A DNA stretch of 64,000 bases, from contig NC_084493.1 in NCBI RefSeq assembly GCF_030035675.1, positions 20,933,822-20,997,821 of the forward strand. Reading direction: 5' to 3'. The notes under the pieces are model-generated. The model saw only the letters and a program-made list of their open reading frames with translations. It did not search any database and was not told the origin of the DNA. This DNA comes from Rhineura floridana (taxonomy: Eukaryota > Chordata > Lepidosauria > Squamata > Rhineuridae). Below, one piece after another: positions 10,825-22,800 of this stretch. Position numbers and translations under genes: made by a program. Each line of letters starts with the position of its first letter. Positions within the stretch are counted from its first letter, which is position 1.

Positions 10825-13800
10825 AGTGAAATGACTAGGGCACTCTATGCAGGACAAGTATGATATCCAAACTTCTAAATACCAGTCACTAGAAAACACA
10901 GGAGGAGAGAATGCTTTTGTGGTCAGGTCTGGCTTGCAGGCTCTACAGAATCTCTTTCATCACCCATACTAGATCCTTTGAGCTGGAGATAATCAGAAAT
11001 CGAACTTGGGAGCTTGCGCATGCAAAACATGTGTTTGGCAGGGCTACCATGCTACAATTAATATGTATGGGCCACGCCTCAAAGATCTGCTCATTTATTT
11101 ATTTATTTATTTTATTCGATTTATATACCGCCCACAGCCCAAGGGCTCTCAGGGCGGTGCACAACATGGATAAAAATACAATAAAATCACAAGAGCAGCA
11201 AAGTATACATTATTAAACAAGTAAACAGCCTGATATAAATTAAAAACACAAATAGATTAAAATGCCTGGGAGAATAAAAAGGTTTTAACCTGGCGCCGAA
11301 AAGATAAAAGTGTAGGCGCCAGGCGCACCTCATTGGGTAGACTGTTCCATAAATCGGGGGCAACCACTGAAAAGGCCCTAGATCTTGTTACTACCCTCTG
11401 AGCTTCTCTGTGAGTCGGAGCTCAGAGGAGGGCCTTAGATGTTGAACGTAGTGAATGGGTAGGTTCATAACGGGAGAGGCGTTCCGCTAGGTATTGTGGT
11501 CCCGCGCCATGTAAGGCTTTATAAGTCAAAACTAGCACTTTGAATTTGGCCCGGAAACAGATAGGTAGCCAGTGCAAACGAGCCAAAACAGGTGTTATAT
11601 GTGCAGACCGCCTAGGCCTCGTCAGCAGTCTCGCAGCTGCGTTTTGCACTAGCTGTAGTTTCCGAACTGTCTTCAAAGGCAGCCCCACATAGAGCGCATT
11701 GCAGTAATCCAGTCTAGAGGTTACCAGAGCATGCACAACTGAAGCGAGGTCGTCGCTTTCCAGATAGGGACATAGCTGGGCTACCAACCGAAGGTGGTAG
11801 AACGCATTCCGTGCCACCGAGGCCACCTGCGCCTCGAGAGACAGGAATGGATCGAAAGGAACCCCCAAGCTACGAACCTGTTCCTTCAGGGGGAGTGTAA
11901 CCCCATCTAGAACAGGTTGAACATCCACCATCTGGTCAGAGAAGGCACTCACTAACAGTGTCTCGGTGTTGTCAGGATTGAGCTTCAGTTTATTAGCTCT
12001 CATCCAGTCCATTATCGCGGCCAGGCAACGGTTCAGCACATTAACAGCCTCACCTGAAGAAGATGAAAAGGAGAAATAGAGTTGCGTGTCATCAGCATAC
12101 TGATGACAACGCACTCCAAAGCTCCTGATGACCGCACCCAGCGGCTTCATGTAGATGTTAAAAAGCATAGGGGACAAGACCGATCCCTGCAGGACTCCAC
12201 AATGGAGAGTCCAGGGTGTCGAACAATGTTCCCCAAGCCCTACCCTCTGGAGATGATCCACCAAGTAGGAGCGGAACCACTGCCAAGCAGTACCTCCAAC
12301 TCCCAACTCCATCATCTGACTGATACATCACAGTGCATAAGATGGCTGGAAGTAAAGCATGTTCTTACCTCATGTACACCCCAGCAGGGACCATGGTGCC
12401 GAGGAAGAGCGCTGAAACCACTACAAACTCAGGCGAGATCCTAGCATCCACATGTTGCTTGTAACCTGCAGCAAAGATGACAGCTGTGAACACTAGTCCT
12501 CAAGAAAGGTCAGGGATGGTGAATACAGTAGGATGATGCCCCCCCACCCCCTGGGTGATCAGTCAAACACAGACACATTTTCTTGGTAGGGTTTATATGT
12601 TTGGTTAAAGAGATCTGTAGTTTATAGGGTAGAAGTGTGCAGAATCCTAGAACATAGCTTAGTATGGTAAACCACTCAGACTGCAATCCACTACACATTT
12701 ACCTGGGGATAAATCTCACTGAACCCAATGGACCTTACTTCTGAGTAGATATGTATTGGATTGCAGCCTTAGAGGTTCTATTTACACTCAAGGGGTATAT
12801 ACATTTTGTTAAATAAATTGAATAAATAAATAAAAATAAAATAAAATAGAAAACAAAAAGGCTACTTGCTTTTTAGCCTTCTGGAGAAGTCAAAACTTTT
12901 TTTTAAGCTTCTACAGTTGGTATGAGAAATATGAACTATAGATAAGATCTCACAAGACTTAAAAGCTACGGATAATCCCAAATTTAATGATAATTTTATA
13001 GGGAGAAAAAATGATGCCCAATTCTAAATGTATTCAGCTAGGGTAAATGGAAATACAAGAGACCACTAACTGTACAATCCTGTACGTGTCTGCTCAGAAG
13101 GAAGCCCACTGAGTTCAGTGGGGCTTGATTCCAGTCCCGGGTAAATGTGTGTATAGGATTACAGCTTCAGACTTTCTTACTGGTTATAAAGATATTATTT
13201 GTCACTGAATTCTTTTATGCATGCATTCAAGCAAACCTTTGTTACACCTTTTACCATTCCTGATATTCTGATTTCCTTAATTAATGATGCTTGTTCATAA
13301 TTTATGTACCTTATTTTTCTAAAACGTGTCCCACAGTCTCTTGTTGTACACCGCCCTGAGAGCTTATGCTATAGGGCGGTTTAAAAATGTAATAAAATAA
13401 AATAAATAAATAAAAATTGACTGTGTTGTTAATTTAAAAATGTAAATGTCTAAAATAAAAACAATATTTTAAATAACCTCTTTATTTAACATGTTTATTC
13501 TGCTGACAACTAGGGATGGGTGAGAAATTTGAATCAGTTTGCATTTAAAGCCACATCTATCAAATTCATACTTTCTGAAACAATATAAAAACTGAAACAC
13601 TGCCAGCCTTCAAAATTCACACTTATCCAAATTTTGCAATGCAAATATGCAACCAAAAAATGTTTACAAAAATGCATATATTAGGAGAAAGCATGCATAA
13701 AATGACTATAGTCATGGAAATAACATCCAAAAATACACTATATTAGGAAAAACTGCTTGCAAAAATGTGTATATTAGTGAAAACCACACACAAAAATGTG

Positions 13801-16800
13801 TTTATTAGGAGAAATTTGCACTAAAGTCCTGAAGAATTTTCCTGAGGATTTAATAATAATAAAAAAATCGCTGCAGAAATGTGGAGAACTGAATTTAAGG
13901 ATAGAAAAATAAGAACATCAGAGAACTGAAACTGACATGTCCTTCCATCCCTCCTGATGGCCCCTGCTCCTTCATATGGCATCTCACTCCACACTGCACA
14001 ACTCCCACTCCTCACCTTGGTAAGTTGTGATGCCGTTATTTCCCACAAAGGCTGGCAGCCATTCATAGAGCACAATGTTCTAGGAAAACAGGAGGGCAGA
14101 GGTTGTGACACACAGGATGTGGCTTTGTACTGTTTATGCTGTTATTTATTTATGTAGCACTTATTGCCAAAATGGGCTTCTTTATGTAGCACTTATTGCC
14201 AAAATGGGCTTCTTTCTGGTAGCAGGCAGAGATCTTTACTGGCACATGCATTCTAGATCTTGGGGAAGGGCTGTAGGTCAGTGGTAGAGCATCTGCTTTG
14301 CATGTAGAAGAAGATCCTAAGTTCAACCCTTGCCATCTCCAGGTAGGGTTGGGAGATGTTTTGGAAAATGTGAATTTGGTAAGTCTGCCTTTAAAAGGAA
14401 GCTGAATTGAATTTCTCTCTCCTACCCCTCTACCACTGCGCTATGGTTCCTTCCTTAGAGGCAATGAGGACACAAATATGATCTAGAGGTTTGTTGAACA
14501 ACCTCCCCTGCCCTAGGCCACCTTTCTTCCGTGCCTCACTCACCTGATAAACGGCAATGACCTTTTTGCGTACATGTTGGAATAGATCTTCATCTGACCA
14601 TCCAGGCTTCTCTTGGGCAAGCTTTTCTGCCAAGTAGTTGTGGTAGCGAAACCAGACAATACTTGTTGCTTGCAGGAACAGGTTGGCATTTCCTTTAGCG
14701 TTTCCAAAGTCTAGAAAAAGGAACCCCAGAAAGCCCTTAGAGGAAAAGGTAAGAAATTGAGGTGCCTCTGTAGGTAGATATCCAGGGGGAATTGCCAGTG
14801 ATGTCTTTGGGATGTCCTGAAAGGTATATGAGGTATCCACAGCCTGTCCAATCTTGTACTAAGAAATAAGGCTCATATTCAGCAATGCTGGGACTGTACC
14901 ACTTCAGAATTCAGATGGGGTAAAGTCACATGGCTGGATGTTCTCCTAACCCCGCCCCCCTTGCCTATGGGAAGCTAGCATGTCAGGATGATGGGTCTGG
15001 CATTCCTATATTGTGTTATTTTTCTAAGCGCATTTCGTTTTTTGTAGTAGATAGGTGCCATGTCTTTTCAGCACCTACTGAAGACCTTTCAACAAGCCTT
15101 TTAAGTAAATCCCTTATCCTAGTCTGCATCTATATCGGAACTGTTTTTTTAGATGTTTTTAAAGTTTTTTTTTTTTTTTTTAAAGAATTTTTGTTTTTAA
15201 GATGTTTTAGTGGAGGAAGATTATTTGGGGGAAGCCGTGCCTTTTTAAAGTGGTATGATACTGCTTTAAGAGAGCAGATGGGGCGTTAGTTTCAGTATTG
15301 CCCCTTGCAGAACACAGCAGAGAAGAGGATGGGGACAAAACTAAACTAAAAAGAGTTGGCTCTACCTATCATTGGCTCTAGCGCCGCCTACTGTTGGCCT
15401 CCCGGCCTTCCACCCTACTAATCCCAATGGACACCAACCACCACCACCCTTCCTTACCAAAGATCCTCTGTGGTCCACCTTGTCCCGTGGATGGATCCAG
15501 AGCCTTCCACATTAAGCTGTTTGCCTTTGTTTGCTTCGGAAAGCCTTTGTCTGTTCCGGAAAGCAGCATCCCTCGTGAGAAACTCCTCAGAGAATCACTC
15601 CAGGAATGGGATGAGCCATAGATGGCACTCCCATCCAGCCACCCCGTCACCCCATTTACCTGATAAGAGAGAGGGAGGGAAAGGGAGCAGATGTGTTCGT
15701 TCCTTCTTCATCGCTGAACAGGTGGCATCAGGCATACTATACTGCTGAGGTTTCTGAGGGCTGTGACTTAAAGCAGGGTAGTGCATGGCCAAAGGATCTG
15801 AATGGCCAGAAGATTTGGCATAGCACATTATTGCCACAGTGGTGATGCATGAGACCATTTCATGACGTACTGCTTGGTTCTTCCTTAGACACGATGGATT
15901 AATGGAGTCAAAGGCAGATGATAGAGCTACAGACGCAACACATAGCTTTTTTGGTAGACCTCTAACATACTTTTAAATAAGGCAAAATCAAACCAAAGGA
16001 AGGAAGGGGCACCGCTCATCTACTTTACATGCAGAAGGTCCCTGGTTCAGTCCTCAACATCTCCAGATAGGACTGGGAATGTCCTCAGTCTGAAAACCTG
16101 GAGAGTTGATGCATTGTAGACAGCTAAATGGACCCATGGTCTGATTCAGTAGAAGGCAGGTTCCTGTGTGTTCTTATGCTCTAACAAAACACTGATCAAC
16201 TGTATGATGCTCTCTGTGAAAGCTAGCCTACATTGGGGAAAGGACCAGATATATGGATAGGTGGGTAAAGAACGGCACATCCACACCATACATTTAAAAC
16301 AGGATCATACTTTAAACAATCATGACTCCCCCCCCCCAAGCACTGTGGAAGCTGAAGCTTGTTAAGGGTGCTGGGTCCTTTAGCTCTGTGAGGGGTCTCC
16401 TAACATGCTTCAGCACTCTTAATGAACTACAGTCCTCAGGATTCTTTGGGGAAACCATGACTGTTTAAAGTGGTATGATACTGCTTTAAATGTATAGTGT
16501 AGATGGAGCCCGTATGACAACAGACTCACTCAGTGAGTCCTTTTAAAAACAGGACTGTTCTCTGTAAGTTAGGACACCTGGCTACTCTAGATCCCGCCCC
16601 TTATTTGCTCATTCAAAGAATCATAGAATAGTAGAGTTGGAAGGGGCCTATAAGACCATCAAGTCCAACCCCCTGGTCAATGCAGGAATCCAAATTAAAG
16701 CATACCCGACAGGTGGCTGTCCAGCTGCCTCTTGAATGCCTCCAGTGTTGGAGAGCCCACCATCTCATTAGGTAATTGGTTCCATTGTCATACCGCTGTA

Positions 16801-19800
16801 ACAGTTAGGAAGTTTTTCCTGATGTTCAGTTGAAATCTAGCTTCCTGTAACTTGAGCCCATTATTCTGTGTCCTGTACTCTGGGATGATTGAGAAGAGAT
16901 CCTGCCCTCCTTTATGTGGCAACCTTTCAAGTACTTGAACAGTGCTATCCTATCTCCCCTCAGTCTTCCCTTCTCAAGGCTAAACATGCCCAGTTCTTTC
17001 AGTCTCTCCTTGTAGGGCATTATTTTCAGTTTTCATTCAGTTTGGTTCATTTCCCGTTTCAAAGGTATGTTGTTTTATTTTTAAAACTTCCTGGGCAGTA
17101 AACTGAGCAAACCATTGCAGAGCATTCCTTTGCGCATGCAGACACTGCCCTTAGCAAATGAATCTGGTTGCACTCCCAATACCGCCGCTGTATGACTCCT
17201 CCAACACACACCCTGCATTTGCCCTTTTCCCTGGCAAAATGTACTGTGCAAACACGTGCAAAGGGAGATACATTGTTCCTGCACAGGCGGCTGGGTTTTA
17301 CCTGCTCCCGGGGGCTGTTGGGGCTTTGTCCTGTTCCCGGAGCCCATTGCATGCGCTGGAACGGCAGGACAACATCACCCGACTCTGCAGAATCAAATAT
17401 GTGATCTCCTTGAGGGATTGCCAGGTTTAGGAACTCAGTGGGGCAGCCAGGCTTGTCGGCCTCCAAGATCTCTGAGAGCACATGGAAACCTGGTGGGTGC
17501 CAGAAAGAAAACAGGAGAGGGTGGATGACGTATGACATGCAAAGAGCCATGATGCCAATGAAATTCAGTTCTGTGAATTCACTCAGGGTGAAACCACATT
17601 CAATTAACAGCCTGTGGTGATTGCTCTTCGGAACGATGCATCTAGGGAACCTTGAATATTTGCAAGTTTTGATACAAGCTGACCTGACTTGCAATTCCCA
17701 GTCTAATGTGCAGCCAAGCACTTAAGTTATCCACCCATCTTTGCATTTCCCAAATGTGCCAGTGTAGTTTCCCCCCCAATATCAAAATACATGTTTTAAG
17801 TAGGGATGGGCAACTACGTCAATTTTGGTTTATCGGTTTCTCATTTTTCCAATCTTAAACTCGGTTCTCCACATTACCATATCAGTTTGCAATTAAGCAA
17901 AAAAATTCTGATGAGCATTTGTCAGGATTTTTGTACAAATTTCTCTTAAAGTGCACATTTTTGTATGCAGTATTGCCTAATACAAGATTTTACAAAGCAA
18001 TTTCCCCTAATATAGTGCATTTTTGTATGTTATTTTCACTAATATTTACTCTAGTATATGCATTTTTGTACACATTACTTGGGTGGAGAACAGCATTGCA
18101 AAACTTGGAGAAGTGTGAATTTCGAAGGATGGCTGTTTCGGTTTACGTATTGTTTTGAAAACTGCAAATTAGGCAAGTTTGCCTAACTGAATCGAATTTC
18201 TCCCCCATTCCTAATTTTGAGAGAAAATACGTTTAGAAACATGTATTTAAATATATAGATGTCAAATTTTCATGTAGCTAAAAACAAAGAAAACTTATTT
18301 ATAGATTAATGCAGCAACTGAACAGGTGAATACATGTGAACTTAGGATGGAGGGGTTCAAGGCATCCACAGTCCAATATCCAGCTTTTCCATCAGGGTTA
18401 CAGGAGGCATCCTAAAGCCATGGTGCAGACAGCTAGTCTCTCTGCCTGCCTCCAGTTCCCAGCCTTCCTCAGACACCACCCAACACACACTAAAAACACA
18501 AACCTCTCCTAGCCGCCAGGAGGGGGAGAGTCTCTCCTGAAGAATTGCAATGACAAAAGGGTCTTCCTGGCCCATTCACCAGTTGCTGGGCACCTGATAG
18601 ACCCATTAACAAACCTGGCCACTCTATTAGCTTAACAAAAGAAACTCATCTGACCAGCAGAGCGAGTTTCTCACCCCAAGGCACAGAATTCCAAATTGGA
18701 GGCTTGAAGGGGACTCATAGAAATTATCCATTTCAACCCCCAAACTCACAACATTATGATATATCATCATGACCAGGTGGGATGGTCACTGCAGGGGGCA
18801 GTTCAGGGGTAGGAAGAGTCAAATGGCAATTAGGCACAGCAAGGCCAATGGAGGGGGCCTTGCTGCCTTATCTCTCGTTCAGATGCAGCTAGGTGGAACA
18901 GCTGCTGACGGTGGCTGTGGGGGAGCCCCCTCCCCAAAGAGGTGCATCTGGCACCTTCTCTGTACAGCTTTCATCATATACCGAAGAAGCACCTCTTCAT
19001 CCTGGCTGTTGACACTTGAGATATTCATTCTTGGGATCCTCTCTAGTTATGAATATCATTTGTTTCCAACTGTTTTTAGGAATGTATTTTATATTGTTGT
19101 GACTCACCCTGTGTCCTACTGGTAAAGGGCAGGCAATAAATTATTATTAATATTAATATTAATGTCATCAACAACAATTATAATAATAATAATACACAAT
19201 AAATTGTCAGCTTACCAAAGAAGACACCTAGAACAGTTCTGTTCTCCCAAGAGGGTAATCCTGACTTCCCACGTGCCACCAAATCGCTGAGTCTGCGTGC
19301 ATTGGGGACATTTGGCTCCTGTGGGGCCTGGTACACGCCGTCTGCGTAATTAGCAGGGAGCAGCCGGGACAGCCACGACCCTAGTGGTAGGAAATCAGCA
19401 TGGTCAGCTTGAAGTGTGTGTGTGGGGGAGGTCTGTGCAAAGTACGTTGGAAAGAACGAAGTCTCAAGAAACAAGGAGAAGGCAGGACAAATGGAGCCAT
19501 TTCTGAAAGTGAAAAGCATGCTTGGTCTGCTCCGGTCCTTCCCTGGGATGGGCCCAGCTGAGTAGCTCAGTGGTACAGCCCAGTATGTACATCAGTGGAA
19601 GAGCATCTGCTTTGCACGCAGACGCTCCCAGGTTCAATCCCCGGGCATCTCCAGGTAGGGCTGGGAGAGACCCCAGTCTGAAACCCTGGAGAGCTGCTGC
19701 CAGTCAGTGTGGACAATACTGAGCTTGATGGACCAATGATCTGGCTCAAGATAAGGCAGCTTTCTATGTTCCTATGATTCTACTTCTTTAAGATGTACTT

Positions 19801-22800
19801 TTAATTCAGTGATGAGCCCACTGTGGAAGTACACTCAACACAGTTGTGACATGAAGCCTTTTTCATCAGGATCAGACTCAGGAGACTCCTTCCCCCTCTT
19901 TCAGATTAGCTTCCCCATGTGTCATTTATAAAGAAACTCTTTCCCCTGCCCTTTCTGGGATCAGGGCTGTGCACAGCACTGATTGGTTGGCCCTCCTGTC
20001 TGTCAAGAAGGTCATCTTCCTCCCTTCTCCAACCCAATTCAAAGTGGGGAGGGGAGGAAAGAAAAATAAAAGGCTTTTAAAAAATTTGAGGCTTCCACTC
20101 CACACTTTTAATCAGCTAATAAAACAAAAGGGGTGGGGGAAATCATTCAAAACGCAACAGAACAACAAAACAGAGAAAGAAAAACAGCTGTAGAGACATA
20201 AACCCTAAATGCTAGTCACCCCTTTAAAAAAGCCATCTAGCCCTTTGACCTAAGAAGATCAGAAGAGCCTGCTGGATCAGGCCAGTGGCCCATCTAGTCC
20301 AGCATCCTGTTCTCACAGTGACCAGCCAGATGCCTGTTGGAAGCCCGCAAGCAGGACTTGAGTGCAACAGCACTCTCCCCTCCTGTGGTTTACCGGAGCT
20401 AGTATTCAGAAGCATGCTGCCTCAACCATGGAGGCAGAACACAGCCATCATGGCTGCTAGCCACTGATAACCTTCTCCGCCAAGTATTTGTCTAATCCTC
20501 TTTTAAAGCCATCCAAGTGGGTGGCCATCAGTGCCTCCTGTGGGAGTGAATTACATGAACAAGGACTTTCTTTTGTCTGCCCTGAATCTTCCAGCATTTG
20601 GCTTCATTGGATGTCCACAAGTTCTAGCGTTATACAAGAGGGAGAAAAACTTTTCTCCATGCCTTTAGCCATCTAGGCTTCATCTTGCCCCCTTGGAGCA
20701 AGGTTTTATGTGTCCCTACAGACTACGTGAATAAAAGTGTTGTGTTATGTGGGTACATACTAGGGATGGTGTAGAATATGCACAAAACTGGATTTGGTAT
20801 CTAATTCTAGGATAACCTGCAAGTTCATCTCATCGTCAAACAGGCTCCTACTCTTTGTGTGTGTTTGCAGCTGTTAGTGACACCATAATTTTTTAAAAAA
20901 ATCTGTAGTGAGAATTACACAATTTTGTTGTTGTTGTTATGTGCCTCCAAGTCGATTACGACTTATGGCGACCCTATGAATCAGTGACCTCCAAGAGCAT
21001 CTGTCATGAACCACCCTGTTCAGATCTTGTAAATTCAGCTCTGTGGCTTCCTTTATGGAATCAATCCATCTCTTGTTTGGCCTTCCTCTTTTTCTACTCC
21101 CTTCTGTTTTTCCCAGCATTATTGTCTTTTCTAGTGAATCATGTCTTCTCATGATGTGTCCAAAGTAGGATAACCTCAGTTTCATCATTTTAGCTTCTAG
21201 TGGTAGTTCTGGTTTAATTTGTTCCAACACCTAATTATTTGTCTTTTTCGCAGTCCATGGTATCTGCAAAGCTGAATTACATAATTATTGATGTAATTAT
21301 TTTTGTAATATGCTACTGCTATATACATCATATAAATATATAGCAGCATAAGGAATAACATATTTTTTCTAAAAAAATAACAGGAAAAAAGGGAGAACTG
21401 GGAATTGCAATAGCTAGCAGAACACAATTTATAGCAAATAGGAACTGGCAGCCCATTTGATGAATTGAAAAATGGAACGGAATCAGATAGCGAACCCCAT
21501 CCCGAGTACATACAGTACCTGACATCAACAATGGCATTTGCAATAGCATCAGAGGCCCCAAAGCCTCACTTGAGCTCTCACCTGCTGAGTTGTGTCTGTG
21601 ATACACGAGGTTGTTGTACCAGCCATCGTAACGCTGAATTTCCCAGGGGATGTTCTCTTGAGCGCCTGAGAGTAAAGCATGCAAAGGATAGCACACACAA
21701 AAGAAACAAAGTTATTGGGATTGGAAGCGGCTTTTTCATGAAAGGTAAGAACCAATTAGCGTGTTAGCATATTAGAAGATGCTTCAAATGCTCCAGTGTG
21801 GCGAACTGGCGATAGCTCCTCATGGCGGCTATCACTTGCAAGATCCAGTAACAGCCCCCTTCTGGTTAAAAATATGGGTATGGCTCACATCCACACCATA
21901 CATTTAAAGCACTGTTATACCACTTTAACAGTTATAACTCCCAAATAATCCTGGAACTGTCATTTGTTAAGGGTGTCCCAAAAACTGTCAGTACCCATAA
22001 CAAAGAACAGTTCCCAGGATTCTTTGGTAAAAGCCATGACTCTTAAAGTGGCATAGTAATACTGCTTTTAATATACAGTGTGGATGTGACCTTTATTATG
22101 GAAAGGAAACAACTCTGAAAGTCTTTGAAGTGCACATGCTTTATACCAGTGGCATGGGGATTGTTGGATAATGATGATGATATATTTCATTTGTTAGTCG
22201 CCTAATACCTAGGCGACTTACAACAGATTTTTTAAAAATACACAAATTTAAAACAAGAATCAGAGATAAAAATACACACAAACAATAAAATCTAAAACTC
22301 TTCAATACACTAAAAGCCAAACACTGGATGGCTACTGATAATGGCTCCGCTGAGTGCTGTCACAGTCAAGTGATTGATACTTCAACACTGAAAGGATAAA
22401 CTCCCTCCTTCCATGTGCCACTGTCTGTTTGAAGAAGTATCTTTTTAAAAAGTTATTAGTACCACCACCCCCACAAAAACAGAAAAATCAGTGCTCAGAT
22501 CAAACCCATTGCAAAGTCTGCATGCCAACCCCAAGGCTCACAGTGTAATCTTCATTAATTAACAAGACTTATATACTGCTTAATCCACAAACACCTCCAA
22601 GCACTTTACATAAAGCAATATAAAACATATATAAAAAATACTGACAAAATCAAACCTTAAAAACAAGCAGACATAAAATGTATCGAAATATAGATAAAAC
22701 CAGCAATTTAAAAACAAAATGTACACAATAAAATTACATATCTTTCTACGCCTGTCTGAACAAAAAGTCAAGTGAGAGCTCTAGGGGAAAATCCATTCTA

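Noticed and set aside
10230-10829. 199-codon open frame ending in ERKK repeats
   Set aside because: Built from a hAT-like element, SINE sequence, antisense of DUOX1 exon 9 and the (GAAA)n microsatellite.
17919-18158. Open frame with a repeated 12-residue pattern
   Set aside because: A product of the 36-bp minisatellite in the TIR element; the same pattern appears in the other copies with broken frames.
19557-19680. Possible tRNA gene
   Set aside because: A- and B-box-like parts are present but the cloverleaf is degenerate and the sequence continues into the SINE body repeated throughout the window.
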